A stretch of 64,000 nt of DNA, taken from positions 308,054 to 372,053 of the forward strand of contig MNCI01012642.1 in NCBI GenBank assembly GCA_015680685.1. Direction: 5' to 3'. The position numbers and the translations under genes were made by a program. The notes beneath the pieces are model-generated. The model was given only the letters and a program-made list of their open reading frames with translations, had not been told where the DNA came from and made no database searches. The DNA is from Gnetum montanum. Its lineage: Eukaryota > Streptophyta > Gnetopsida > Gnetales > Gnetaceae. Below, one piece after another: positions 34,283 to 47,427 of this stretch. Position 1 is the stretch's first letter. Each line of letters begins with the position of its first letter.

Positions 34283-35945
34283 ATGGCCACCAAGAATATC
34301 CTTTCAACATTGTCTCTCAGTGGACCATATGAGGAGGTAAAAAGAGCAATCAATCTAGAATCCTTAGATCTAGACCCATCCGCTTATACTAACTTAATAG
34401 CTTCCACTCAGGAAACATCAGACTGGCCTAAAAATGTGACTAAAACTTTAGATCTAGAGGCTGATAATATCACTAAAGACCCTCTTGTTGAAGTCCCCAT
34501 TACTACATCCAATGGTGAAAATAGAACATTAAAATTAAGTTCCCTACTGGGCTCACAACTTGTTAGTAACATCACTCAAGTACTAAAAGACAATATAAAA
34601 AAATTCTCATGGTCACATATCGACATGCCAGGATTAGATCCCTGAATCGTCCAACACAACATCATTCTTGATGTAAAAGTCAAACTGGTGAAGCAAAAGG
34701 CACTAAAGGTTAGACCTAAGGTGGCGTTAGCAGTCCGTGCTGAAATCACAAAGCTCTACCAAGCTGGTTTCATCCGAGCTATTGACTATTCTGATTGGGT
34801 ATCAAACATTATTGTAGTCCCTAAGAAGAATGGTAGTATACGCATATGCATTGACTTCCGTGATCTCAACATAACCACTATAAAGGATGAATTCCCACTA
34901 CCTAGCATCGATCAACTTATTGACACAACTACTGGGCATGCATTATTATCCTTTATGGATGGGTTTTTAGGATACAATCAAATAAGAATCAACCTAGAAC
35001 ATCAACTCAGAACAATATTTATGACACCTTGGGGTACATTCTACTATACAATGATGCCATTTGGTCTTAAGAATGCAGGTGCTATATATCAACAAGTAAT
35101 GACATATATATTTAGTGATTACATGCTCAATTTGCTCAATAATTATGTTTACAACATCATGGTTAAATCCAAAACAACCAAACAACATGCAAAAGATCTA
35201 GACCTAGTACTTAAATGTTGTCTCAGATATGACCTTAGAATCAAACCAAAGAAGTGTGTCTTTGGTGTCAAAATGGGAAAAATGCTTGGCTTCGTAGTCT
35301 CTAGAATAGGGATACAAGTAGACCTTGATAAGGTTAAGGCAATAATTAATATGCAACCACCAAAAAACCTTACCAAACTATGTGGTCTCCAAGGTAGACT
35401 GCAATTCATTAGACGCTTTATCGAAAGGCTGATGGATAAGTCGAGACCCATGCAACACCTATTACGAAATAATGTGCATTTACAATGGACTCAACAATGC
35501 CAAGAAGTGTTCAAGAACATAAAACAAGAGATGGCTCAACTACCGACCATTTATCCCCCACAGAGTGATAAACCCTTCTACATATACCTTGAAACTTCCG
35601 ATTCTTCCATCACATCGATGCTTTGTCAAAAACGTAAAGATGGAATTGAGATCCCTGTATATTACCTAAGCCACACTTTAATTGCCTATGAACAATGATA
35701 CAACAATGTATAGAAATCATGCCTTGCCCTCATCTTCTCCTTGAAGAAATGGTAGCATTATCTCTTCTGTAATTAAGTCTACATCATTTGGAAAAATAAT
35801 GTACTCTATGCCATTATTAACAACATATACAAGTCAAGTAGGATAGCTAGGTGGAAAGCAATGATCGTAGAGTTTGACCTACACTATGTTGCTCAATCTT
35901 CCACAAAAGGTCAAACAATAGTCACAGAACTGACCTTCTTGCCAT
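34283..35945 (+). pseudogene. Reverse transcriptase and first RNase H of the Tat-like element
   Basis: Frame open 34283-34645 and, after a TGA, 34688-35698. Reverse transcriptase motifs in order: EITKLYQAGFIRAIDYSDWV, SNIIVVPKKNGSIRICIDFR, DEFPLPSIDQLID, LLSFMDGFLGYNQI, MPFGLKNAGAIYQ, NYVYNIMVKSK (the catalytic YVDD reads YVYN, so both Asp are lost), LGFVVSRIGIQ. The RNase H start FYIYLETSDSSITSMLCQ and PVYYLSHTL continue past the stop at 35697 to about 35945 (VEFDLHYVAQSSTKGQ). About 480 codons in all, usual for the family. The preceding 120 residues are the linker domain of Tat pol. Confidence 0.9.
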
Positions 35946-35984
35946 AGCATGATGAAGCAACAATTAACCCTGAATTCCCCAACG

Positions 35985-36553
35985 AGAATGTTAATAGTAT
36001 AAACATCATACCTGATAATTACAAGGCGACCCTTTATTTCAATGGAGCTTCAATTTCTCAAGGAGGAAGTGTTGTGGCCATTTTAACATACCTTTCTGGA
36101 GAAATCCAACCCTTTGCCTACCGATTAACCTTTCCTTGTACCAATAATGTGGTGGAATACGAAGGTCTTCTTAGAGGTCTTCGAGTGGCATTGACTTTAG
36201 GAATCACAAATCTTGTAGTTCGAGGTGATTCACAGTTAGTCATGAATCAAGTCATAGAAGTTTATGCATGCAAGGCTCTCCATTTGCAACCATATTGTGA
36301 TTTGACCAAACATTTGTTGAAGCAATTAGTAGACATGGATATACAACATGTTCTTAGAAGTGAAAATACCATCGTCGACGCACTTGCTACACTAGCCCTA
36401 AACTTGACACCCGAAATGTTCCATGCATTTCCTAGCTCTATGACAAATTGTGCTAAACCTATAACCGATGCTCTCGATGAAATGCCTATAGCATCCATTA
36501 GCACAACACACGCAATAGAATGGTATGATGACATAAAAGAGTACCTTCTATGA
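35985..36553 (+). pseudogene. Second (archaeal-type) RNase H domain of the Tat-like element
   Basis: NYKATLYFNGASISQGGSVV (first Asp of the usual FDGA is Asn), NNVVEYEGLLRGLRVAL (the catalytic Glu is kept), LVVRGDSQLVMNQV (catalytic Asp kept) and RSENTIVDALATLAL (final Asp kept) form a complete RNase H layout directly after the first RNase H. A second RNase H domain is a mark of the Tat lineage. The frame is open from 36074 to 36553. Confidence 0.87.
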
Positions 36554-36639
36554 GGCGAACCTCCACAACATTTGACAAATGCTCAAAAAGACACCATGCA
36601 AAAATGCTCTCGACAATATGTCTTAATAGGAGACACCTT

Positions 36640-37746
36640 GTGTTGAAAATCCTATGAAGGAATTCTGTTGATGTGTGTTAGTAGCGTTGAAGGTCAAACG
36701 ATTGTAGAACAAGTCCATGAAGGACTTTGTGAAGGGCACATAGCACCTAAAGCAATGGAAATAAAGATTAGGCGCTTGGGCTACTACTGGCCACACATGG
36801 AGTACGATTTCTTCTCCAAGGTTAGGACATGTGACATTTGCCAAAGGCATGGTAACCTAATACATGTGTCGTTTAACGTATTGCACACAACACAAATCAA
36901 ATGGCCATTCCAAAGATTGGGATTATACTTAATTGAACTAATAACGTCATCATCCTCCGTAGGACACAGCTTCATTATCACTGCAACTGAATACTGCAAA
37001 AAATGGGTAGAAGAAAGACCACTTCTAAACACGTTTGCAATTTCATAATAGGAAACATCGTAACCTATTTTGGTATTTCGGTGACCATCATTACTAACAA
37101 TGGGCCACAGTTTAGCAGTGTAGATACTAAAAGATTCTATGAAAGCCTAGGTATTAAACATACATTTTTGTCACCTTACTACCCACAGAGCAATGGTCAA
37201 GCAGAGGGTACAAACAAAACTATCATCATGGTGCTCAAAAAGATGTTAAATCAGAGCAAGAGGCGATGGCATGAACAACTAGTTTACACATTATGGGCAT
37301 ACAGAATGATACATCGAACATCTACAGGTAAAACTCCATATAGTCATGTATATAGATGTGAAGCTGTTTTACCTTTGGAGTTACAAGTTCCCTCATTGTG
37401 GATAGCTTTCTCAGGCCTCCTCGATGAAAGCTAAAGCAATGAAATGTGCATTGCTGACCTTGACTCGGTGGAGGAAGGATGTGTGTGAATGCTTGATTAG
37501 ATCAACTGGTACTAGAAAAAATAGCGACAACGGCACAAACACGATCTACATAAGCACCCGATGAAAGAAGGAGACCTAGTCCTTAACGTCATCCGTGAAT
37601 ACCCAGATAAATTCTCAGCTAACTGGGAAGGGCCTTACTTAGTCACCAAAGCATACAATAACAGAGAATTCAAACTTGCTGACATGGACAAGAACGAGTT
37701 TGCTAATTCTTCAAATCACTTGTACCTGAAATGGTACTATGTTTGA
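36640..37746 (+). pseudogene. Integrase of the Tat-like element
   Basis: Zinc-binding N-terminus with VHEGLCEGHI and, 40 residues on, CDICQRHG (HHCC layout). Core: RLGLYLIELI (first Asp is Tyr), then after a frameshift near 37020-37050 SVTIITNNGPQF (second Asp is Asn) and YYPQSNGQAEGTNKTI (catalytic Glu kept). The C-terminal part 37561-37746 shows GDLVLN, FSANWEGPYLVTKAY and LYLKWYYV and ends at TGA 37744. Two of the three DDE residues are lost. The enzyme would insert the cDNA. Confidence 0.88.
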
Positions 37747-39181
37747 TGAACTTGAGGTATGTAATGGTCCTAGCATCACGACCTAAAACTGATACCATAG
37801 ATTAGTCCTAGGGCTATGACTTGAAACTAGCACCACAAAGTGTCCTGGCATCATGATAGTAAACTAAAACCATAGAGCTCCATCTGACATGACACTAAAT
37901 TACCACATTTGTCTTCCATGACATAAAACTAGCATCTAGAGTCCACTAAGACTATAAATTGGTTTGCCTCTTCACAGTCCGCTACGACTATAAGCTAGCA
38001 ATGCACCCTCTACCATGATGCTAAACTGGTGCTATCCAAAGGGTTATGACGTGAAACTAAACCACAATAGTCTGCTAAGACTATAAACTAGCAACATCAT
38101 TAATGACTAGGCAATACTTGAAAAGAAATGTTGCTATAATTGGCTAAATTGCACATGGTGGCTCCATCTTCTTGGTTGTTTTCAAGTTCAAAATACTTAG
38201 TTAATTGTTTCATTTGTGGTTTTTTTGTCTTCTTGGAGTTGTGTTTACAGGATGACATGCCTGAGGCATTCGTGCATAGATGCACTTCATCATGAAGACA
38301 AGGTATCACATTCTTCCTAATGCCCGCAACTAGGCTAATCAATCCATTCATAAGTACATTCCCCACTCCTGATACATTATTTATTCCCCATCATGTTCCC
38401 CTTATCCTATTCAATTACACCCCCTTGATACATTCTGCTCATCCCAAAACTCTTGATACACTGTTGCACACTGTGATTCTCTAAGTAGTTGCAATGCAAA
38501 ACACAGTACACGACACATGATACAAATGCAAGCGCATGAGCACGAGCACAACACTGAAAGTAAGCTCTTCCAAAAATAAACAAAAAGAAAAGAAAATAAA
38601 AACAAAAAAAAAACCAAAAATATCAAGGAGCAAAATGCACGGAAAAGGTCTTCATGACATCATTGACATCATAGATCCAAGACCATTGGCTCTTCTCATA
38701 TAAGCCCCAGGTGGGAAGGCAATTGTCTTACAAAAATAGTTACACTCGTGTCTCAAATGATCATGTTGCATATCATCACGTGGCTTTGGCTATTTACAAT
38801 GGGCTCCTATAAACATTCTATAAGAGTCCCATTTTCTCCAAAGAATGCACTTCCTATGTCTTGGTTCCAAGTCTGTTGAACACCGACTACCGACTACCGA
38901 CGAGGACTAAAGATATGGCTTATTCACGTGAGAGCATTCCTCTCCCGTAATTCCAACAGCAATTATAACCCTTAATCAACTCTTGATTTTCCTAGTTACA
39001 ATCAATCCCCTTGCATCTTAAATTGCACTTCCCCAATCCCATGTACTTTCAAACATGGTGTGATGATGTCCAGCCAGGGGCTGACGGATAAAGCTTGGTA
39101 CTTGGTTGGTCATGGTGTTTTGTACTTCTTTGTTGATGCCTCTTGGGTGGATTTCTTTAGGCATCAACAAAGAGGGGCCAA
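37747..39181 (+). other. 3' noncoding region of the Tat-like element, copy 1, ending in the polypurine tract
   Basis: Degenerate repeats (37760-38110), each with a GACATAAAACTAGCA-like core, then unique sequence, an A-rich run (38576-38612) and CAACAAAGAGGGGCCAA (about 39166-39181), the polypurine tract before the LTR at 39182. Repeated at 40691-42117. Confidence 0.85.
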
Positions 39182-40690
39182 TGAAACACCACTAATTTCG
39201 ACCTAACACTTTGAAACGAGAACAACTTAGACCCTTTTAAGCTTTCCGGAGGCAAAAATTTGACTAAGGCATGAAAATCATGCTAAGGTCATGCTGGCAA
39301 TGTGAGTACAGTGTGAACAACTCTAAGAGCCTCGAAATTGAGTCAAAATGATCTAACTCCCAAGGTGCAAGTCATCCTCAGGGTTCATTGTTAACAACTT
39401 CAAGTCCCAGCCTCCAAAATTACAGATTTCAGGTCCAAAATTACAAGTTTTTGTACCTCACGCTGGCAGCATGAGTCTAGCATGAGCTACCAAAAGTGGC
39501 TTAAATCAAGACACATTCAAGTTCAATTTTTGACTTGTAGATCACTCTGAAGGTCAACTATAGTCAGGCAATTTCTGTACTCAAGAAATAGGCTTCAAAG
39601 ATCAAAAATTGGTGTGAAATATATCATTTTTAGCTCACTCACGTTGAGGTCACGTTGAGGTCATGCTGACAGCGTGAGTACAACGTAAGTGCAGCGTGAG
39701 TACTAATCACACTTGGTGAAAAGCACACCAAACTCACGCTAAGGACACATTAAGATAAAATCAACTTATGCTGGAAGCTCTGATAAAACAGAGACCTCAA
39801 AAGGCCACAAAACCACTCAAATCGACATCCTACAGCAGTCAATTCAAGGACTGAGAAGTTTCAAGTGAGCCAGAGTCAATCTTTGTTGTTGCATTGTCAT
39901 CTTCATTGTAAATTTTCATCACTTGTAAGCTTATCAAGCTCTTACGCTCCAAATTGTATCTACTTCCATGGGTGTAAGCTAGCTTGTGTAAGCCAACACA
40001 TGTTGTAAGATACAGTGCATCTGGTCAAGAACGTAGCCTGCCTATGCACGTCCAATTGACACGTAGCTGTCCATCTAACACCTATCACATGATCCATTTT
40101 CCTCTCATTTATCAACCATTGATCCATCTATGAGGTCCATACTCGAACCTAGCCAAACCTTATAAATACCCCATCCATTCATGTAAACAGGGTTGGGAAT
40201 TTGGAAGGTTGATGGCTTAGGAAACACTGACTAGCAACTTTTGGATGCTCGGGTGCACTTGACTTCTAGCATCCAAGCACCTGCAAGCATATCACCCTGG
40301 GGCTTAGCACTTGACTTGCCATCAACATGCACAACTACACTTTGATCGGTGCACATTCATTCTATGCAATACAATACAGTTTATTTTTCCTTCCATTATA
40401 TTGTTTACTCTATTTTAAATTCAGTTTACGCTTTATTTACAATACCAGTTCTGTATACACTCTGTTTGCATTTCATGTGTCACTGTTTACATTTTGAACA
40501 TCAGTTACGATAACCCCAATGAAAACTATAGCTTACGTTCAGGGAACTCCTTAGTTGATTTGTGTGTAGACCATCCAAGGTACTCTGCCTTCATTTTCTT
40601 TTCTAGCTTTCCCTCACACCAAGTCAAGGTCAGCTGTGCCTATCCAACGATCTTTTGGTGTTTTTTTTGTCTTCCAGCCTTACATCGATG
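39182..40690 (+). mobile_element. Extra internal LTR of the Tat-like element, lacking its last 22 bp or so
   Basis: Starts TGAAACACC and matches the other two LTRs along its length. It ends at TTACATC instead of continuing to the GTTAGTACA terminus. The next sequence (GATGAGAGCTACGTAATAG) is a second copy of the region after integrase (37745). GATGA is shared at the junction. Confidence 0.9.
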
Positions 40691-42117
40691 AGAGCTACGT
40701 AATAGTCCTGGCATCACGACCTAAAAATGATACCATAGAATAGTTCTGGAGCTATGACTTGAAACTGGCACCACAAAGTGTCCTTGCATCATGACAGTAA
40801 ACTGACACCACAGAGCTCTGTTTGACATGAAACTAAACTACCACATTCATCCACCATGACATAAAACTAGCATGCAAAGTCTAGTAAGATTATAAACTGG
40901 TTTGCCTCTTCACAGTCTGCTACAACTATAAACTAGCATTGCACCCTCCACCACAATGCTAAACTGGCCCCATCCAAAAGGTTATGACATGAAACTAACC
41001 CACAACAGTCTGCTAAGACTATAAACTAGTGACATCATCGATGACCAGGCAATACTTGAAAAGATATGTTGCTGCAATTGGCTAAATTGCACATGGTGGC
41101 TCCATCTCCTTGGTTGTTTTCAAGTTCAAACTACTTAGTTAGCCATTTCATTTGTGGTTTTCTTATCTTCTTGGAGTTGTGTTTGCAGGATGACACGCCT
41201 GAGGTGTTCATGCACAGATGCACTTCATCATGATGACGAGGTATCACATTCTTCCTAATGGCCGCAACTAGGCTAATCAATCCATTCATAAGTACATTTC
41301 CCACTCCTGATACATTCTCTATTCCCCATCATGTTCCCCTTAACCTATTCAATTATAGCCCCTTGATACATTCTATTCATCCCAAAACTCTTGATACACT
41401 GTTGCACGCTGTGATTCTCTAAGTAGTTGGAATGCAAAACACAGTACACAGCACATGATACAAATCCAAGCACATGAGCACGAGCACAGCACTAAAAGCA
41501 AGCTCTTCCAAAAACAAAAAAAAAAGAAAAAAAAGAAAAAAAACAAAAATAAGAAAAAAAAAAGATCAAGGAGAAAAATGCATGGAAAAGGTTTTCATAA
41601 CCTAGTTGACATCATAGACCAAAGACCATTGGCTCTTCTCATATAAGCTTTAGGTGGGAAGGAAATTTTCTTAGAAAAATAGTTACACTCGTGTCTCAAA
41701 TGATCATGTTGCATATCATTGCATGGATTTTTCTGTTTACAATATGCTCTTGTAAACATTCTATAAGAGTCCCATTTTCTCCAAAGAACGCACTTCCTAT
41801 ATCTTGGTTCCAAGTTTCCTGAACACCGATTACCGACGAGGACTAAAGATATGGCTTGTTCACGTGAGAGCATTCCTCTCCCACAATTCCAATGGCAATT
41901 ATAACCCTTGATCAACTCTTGATTTCCCTAGTTACAACCAATCCCCTTGCATCTTGAATTGCACTTCCCCAATCCCATGTACTTTCAAACACGGTGCGAT
42001 GATGTCCAGCCAAAGGCCAACGGATAATGCTTGGTACTTGGTTGGTCATGGTGTTTTGTACTTCTTTGTTGATGCCTCTCAGGTGGATTTCTCTAGGCAT
42101 CAACAAAGAGGGACCAA
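40691..42117 (+). other. 3' noncoding region of the Tat-like element, copy 2
   Basis: A diverged duplicate of 37745-39181, offset 2942 bp, with the same repeats, an expanded A/G-rich run (41512-41570) and the polypurine tract ending GAGGGACCAA (about 42108-42117). No coding. Confidence 0.9.
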
Positions 42118-43647
42118 TGAAACACCACTAATTTTGGCCTAACACTTTGAAACAAGAACAACTCAGACCCTTTTGAGCTTTGCAGAGGTAAAAATTTTAC
42201 TAAGGCATGAAACTCACACTGAGGTCAAGCTAGCAGTGTGAGTACAACATGACCAACTCTGAGAGCCTCAAAACTGAGTCAAAATGATCTAAATCCCAAG
42301 GTGCAAGTTACCCTTAGGGTTCATTGTTGACAACTTCAAGTCCCAGCCTCTAGAATTCTAGATTTTAGGTTTAAAATTGCAAGTTTTTGTACCTCACGCT
42401 AGCAGTGTGAGTCCAACGTGAGCTACTAAAAGTGGCTTAAATCAAGACACATCCAAGTTCAATTTTTGACTTGCAGATCACTCTCAAGGTCAACCACAAT
42501 TAGGAAATTTCTGTACTCAAGAAACAGGCTTCAAAGATCAAAAATTGGTGTGAAATATATCATTTTTAGCTCACTCACATTGAGGTCATGTTGAGGTCAC
42601 ACTACCAGCGTGAGTACAGCATGAGTGCAGCGTGAGTACTAATCATGCTCGATCAAAAGCATGCCAAACTCATGCTAAGGACACACCAAGACAAAATCAA
42701 CTCATGCTGGAAGCTCTGATGAAACAGAGATGCCTCAAAAAGCCACAAAACCACTCAAATCGACATCCTATAGTAGTCAATTCAAGGACCAAGAAGTTTC
42801 AAGAGAGTCAGAGTTAATCTCTCCTGTTGTACATTGTCATCTTCATTGTAAATTTTCATCACTTGTAAGCGTGTCAAGCTCTTATGCTCCAAGTTGTATC
42901 TACTTCCATGGGCGTAAGCTAGCTTGCATAAGCCAACACATGTTGGAAGATACAGTGCATTTGGTTAAGAACATAACCCGCCTATGCATGCCCAATTAAC
43001 ACATAGTTGTCCATCTAACACCTGTCACATGATTCGTTTTCCTCTCATTTCTCAGCCATTGATCCATCTATGAGATCCATACCTGAACCTACACAAACCT
43101 TATAAATACCCCATCCATTCATGTAAACAGGGTTGGCAATTTGGAAGGTTGATGGCTGAAGAACTACTGACTAGCAACTTTTGGACGCTCGGGCATACCT
43201 GACTCTTAGCATCCAAGCACTTGCAAGCATATCACCTTGGGGCTTAGCACTTGACTTGCCATCCACATGCACATCTACACTTTGATCGGTGCACATTCAT
43301 TCTAAGTAATACAATACAGTTCATTTTTGCCTTTCATTATATTGTTTACTCTATTTTAAATTCAGTTTACGCTTTGTTTACAATATCAGTTCTGTATATG
43401 CTCTATTTGCATCTCATGTGTCACATTTTACATTTTGAACATCAGTTATGATAACTCTAGTGTAAGCCATAGCTTACGTTCGGGCAAGTCGTTGGTTGAT
43501 TTGCGTGCAGACCATCCAAGGCACTCTACTTTTGTTTTCTTTTCTAGCTTTCCCTCATGCAAAGGCAGGGTCAACTGTGCCTATTCGACGATCTTTCGAT
43601 GTCTGTTTTTCCCTTCCAGCCTTACACCAACGATTTCAGTTAGTACA
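42118..43647 (+). mobile_element. 3' LTR of the Tat-like element (1530 bp)
   Basis: TGAAACACC to CAGTTAGTACA, followed by ATGAT (43648-43652). It pairs with 23072-24612. Confidence 0.93.
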
Positions 43648-43652
43648 ATGAT

Positions 43653-45380
43653 GAATGCATCAAATTATGCCTTGGAAGTCATGCTTATGTAGATGGATGA
43701 TAAGAAACATTCATACTACACCCACTATGCCATTCGAAGCATTGTGGGTGCACAATTGAACTATACCACTATAGAAAATGAATTAATGGTAGTTGTGTTT
43801 ACTCTAGAGAAGTTTAGGCATTATCTGCTTGGATATAAGGTGTTTCTACACATGGACCATAGTCCCATCTACTTCTTGATAAACAAGCCAATGATGAGCC
43901 ACCATGTCATACGATTACTGGTGATCTTGCAAGAATTCAATCTTATGATGATAGATCAAAAGGGTACTAAGAATGTGGTCATTGATCATTTGTCACAATT
44001 ATGATGGGATGACAAAGAGGAAGAAAACCCACTATCTGATATGTTTCTTGGTGAACTCCTCTTTGCTAGAGCTATAACTAAATAATTTTCCAATGAGCCT
44101 AAATGGTATGAAGACATTCTTACCTATCATCTCACCCAAGAGATTCCACAAGGGTTGGACCACTAGAAGAAACAATAGTTTCTTCATGAAGTAAAACACT
44201 TCATGGAGATCAACAGACACCTGTACAAGGTGTGCATTAATGGTTTGGGTCATTGGTGTGTCCTTGATGCTAATTAACTACATGTTCTTCAATATGCTCA
44301 TGAAGGTCCTTATGAAGGACACTGTGTTGAGAGATGCATGACCACTAAAATCCTAATGGTAGGGTACTATTGGCCAACAATATTTAAGGATGCTCACCAT
44401 TACATCTACTCTTGTGAACAATGCCAATGAGATGGTGGAATAAATGCTCGAATGGAGGGACCTCAACAATGGATTCAACCACTAGAACCCATTAACATTT
44501 GGGGCATTGATTTCATGGGTTCCATCATGCCCATGTCAAATGAAAATGTGTACTTCATTATTGTTGACTATTGTATGAAATGGGTAGAAGCAATAGCCAT
44601 CATGGACTATACATCTTCTATTGTTGCTTAGTTTGTATAAAAAAATGTTGTAAATAGGTTTGGTATGCCACATGCATTAATTTCTAATAATGGAACTCAC
44701 TTTATAGGAACTAGTTTTTGAAAGCTCATGCAATGCTTAGGGGTTGAACATAAACCCATAATGCCCTACCATCCCTAAGCTAATAATCAAGCTAAGGTTA
44801 CCAATAGGGAAATCACAAGGATTCTAACAAGAATTGTTAGAAAATATAGGAAATATTGGAGCACAAAACTCAACGATGCCCTTTGGGCCTACAGCTTAGC
44901 ATGGAAATTTCCTATAGGCTATTCTCCCTATGAGCTTGTGTATGAAAAATTACCAACACTTCCTATTCAATCCGAGCTTTGTACACTTTCAATAGCCTGT
45001 GACCTTGACCTTGACTTGAGTCTACCACAAAAAGAAAGACTAATGAATCTCAACCTGCTAGTTGAAAATCAATTCGTGGTCCTATCATCTAATAAGTTGC
45101 ACAAGGCCTACAACAAAAAGTGCCATGACCTTAAAATTAGAAAAGTCAAATTTCAACTGGGCAATAAGGTTCTCTACTAGAATTCGACACATGTACCTCA
45201 ACAAACTAAGTTTCAAATGTTGTGAAAAGGATCTTACATCATTTATGAAACTTTTTGTTCTAGGGCCATGGTGATCTACAAACCTGAGAGCCTAGATAAG
45301 AAACAACTAGTCAACATCAAGCAAGTCAAACCTTTCCATGAGCATAAGCCAACAAATACAACAAACACCTCAACAGATTG
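43653..45380 (+). pseudogene. RNase H and integrase of the outer element (continuation of pol)
   Basis: One frame throughout, with stops but no frameshift seen up to about 45180. RNase H: NASNYALEVML, YTTIENELMVVVFTLEKFRH, LGYKVFLHMDHSPI. Integrase zinc finger: AHEGPYEGHC and CEQCQ. Core: NIWGIDFMGSI (first Asp kept), HALISNNGTHF (second Asp is Asn), ANNQAKVTNREI (Glu is Lys), LNDALWAYSLAW. C-terminal part: KFQLGNKVLY, with a stop then a decayed GPW. The changes D to N and E to K are G-to-A on the coding strand. The 5' end joins the reverse transcriptase at 23066 once the Tat-like element is removed. Confidence 0.9.
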
Positions 45381-47410
45381 ACAACCACGCTCCATATTTC
45401 AGATCTCCTCCTCTCAACTTAGTTATGGGGGAGATGGCCACCCATGCTAACCATATAAGAGGCTCCTCCGTTTTTCATCTTTTTGTTTTATAACTTTTTG
45501 TTTTGTACGTTCTTTATTTTACATCTTCTTGTTTTCATATTATTAATATTTTCTAATTTTTGTTTTACACCATCGTTAGTACATTTGCTATTTCTTGAAT
45601 ATTTTACACTTCCTTTTATATTTTCTTTTATTTTGATGTACTTTTCTAACTTTTTGTTAATAAGTGCTAGGTTAGTGGTAATGCATTGCTTGATGGTGGT
45701 ATGTACTATTTTGTTATCTGATTGTTGGTGTCTGGATTTTGACTTTGAATTTAATTATGGATGATTAGTACATGGTTTCTTTTTCATGCAATAGGCAGTG
45801 AGTCAACAAAATCCATCCATCCACAAAATCTATAGTTTTTCTTGTTCTGGAGATATGTAGTTCCTTTTTCATTAATAAAATGTTAACAAATTTGTGACTT
45901 TGGTAGTCTTTGAAATTGGAAAGGATTCAAAGGTTGAACAGGGTGTGACTTTAAGGGGATTTAGCATTCTTTGTGCCTTTCTATTTAACTAGATGCATGT
46001 GTGTTTTCATGGATTTCTTACCATTCCATGTCGACCAATAAAAGGAATTTGAATACATCTTTGCATGGTGTGGTTCTCATTGAAAAAATAATAATGGGAA
46101 TTTAAAGCACACTCCTTAAACAAAATAAATGCATATGTCTTTGCATGGTGTGGTTCCCATTTTAAAAAAATGATGGAAATTTAAAGCACACCCCTTAGAC
46201 AAATTAAATGGGCTATAAGCATTGGTTATGGGACTAGAAAGACATGTTACCCATGCCTAAAGGTCCCCTTTAACTAAGGCCCTTATTCACTTCCTACTTC
46301 TCTTTTCTTCTTTAATATGGAATGTTGGTTATTCTATGGATGCACTCTTGTATCTTAGGGAGATGGGCTAGTCTTAGAATGGCAATGTGAAGTAACTAAA
46401 CAAGGTTGGTTTTGGTCTAGACTAATGATGGATCTTATCAAGTCATTTAACCATAAAATTCACAAGGGGCTTTATGTGACCTTAATTAGGAACTCTATTC
46501 CACACTCTCTCATCTATCTATGCTTTCCATGTCTCACCTCACCATCAGTTTCAAGTTTTTGTTCGATGTCCTAATTTGATGTGTCGAAATTTTTAGGTAG
46601 TTTCTTTTGGGTTTTTTTAGTTAACCTTTTGTAACCATTAATCATCCATGGAGCCCACAAACTCTTTGGTTTGAAGTTATGCAAGGGCATAAAAGGCCTA
46701 TGCCTACTTTGGGAAGGACCCACTTGCATATCTTTTGGTTGGGTTAGTTAAGTTCTTTATTCTTAGACACTCTTACAATCAAATCCTTTTATTTACCTCA
46801 TCAATGATATCTAATTGTGCACATCTTCACAACCTTTTTTAGTGAAATTTACTTTTTATTATTGTGAGTTCTTACACCCTCTTCAAATATTTTCTTGTGT
46901 AGAACTTTTTCAAACTTAATGGTCTACTTATCTATTTTACCCTATTTGTAAGCCTTCCTAGTAACACTCCTAAAGGAATCAATCTACCACAATCACAACC
47001 TAGATGAGTGTAACCACCGATGAGACAAGGCATTTAACAACTATGTGTTACACATTACATACTAATTCATGATTTTGTTGTGATTGCAGTGGGAAGCATG
47101 AACTGGAAGTAGGGCTATCTTCACCAAGGATGATGTGGCAGTACCACACGACAATGACTATTCATGATCATTGGCTCTTCTCTCTTACTCTTCAGCCACC
47201 AAGAGGGGTGGATGTCAGTTTTGTCTAAGGTGTTCACTTCTCTTATTATGAACATTAAATTTTGTAAAAGATTGTAACTCCGTACACTTGGGCACTTAGA
47301 GTTTTTTTGTTCCATCTGAGTTAGTTTGTATGTCAGTCAATAATCCCATACCTTTCCAATCTGCTATAAGAAACTTGTTTCTCCTCTTTTTTACTCGAGG
47401 ATGAGTTTTC
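45381..47410 (+). other. Noncoding region after integrase in the outer element; env-position ORF missing
   Basis: Opens with AGTTATGGGGGAGATGGCCA and a T-rich tract (45475-45660). The three conserved blocks lie at about 45943, 46238 and 46712. Unlike the inner and right-hand elements, no long ORF and no palindrome-TATA module follow: the sequence passes directly from the third block, via about 300 bp, to GCAGTGGGAAGCATGAAC (47087) and the 3' end. A deletion of that segment is the simplest explanation. Confidence 0.7.
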
Positions 47411-47427
47411 ATTCAATTGTGGGGGTA
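47411..47427 (+). promoter_or_regulatory. Polypurine tract of the outer element
   Basis: ATTCAATTGTGGGGGTA immediately precedes TGATTAG of the 3' LTR. Confidence 0.85.

Larger units (their letters stand above)
23072..43647 (+). mobile_element. Tat/Ogre-like Ty3/gypsy retrotransposon with an antisense gene and a duplicated 3' end
   Basis: LTRs of about 1.5 kb at 23072-24612 and 42118-43647, with an extra LTR at 39182-40690. Flanked by ATGAT. Order: LTR, primer site, 17-bp repeat array, gag, protease, a 6.3-kb spacer containing an antisense spliced gene, reverse transcriptase with RNase H, a second RNase H-like domain, integrase, repeat-rich 3' region. The second RNase H domain and the long spacer between protease and reverse transcriptase point to the Tat lineage (Ogre-like elements have an intron there). 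The total is 20.6 kb. It is inserted in the outer element's pol, so it is younger than that element. Confidence 0.9.

Noticed and set aside
41455-41646. A Lys-rich 63-codon ORF
   Set aside because: It is the translation of the A/G-rich low-complexity run in the 3' noncoding region of the Tat-like element.
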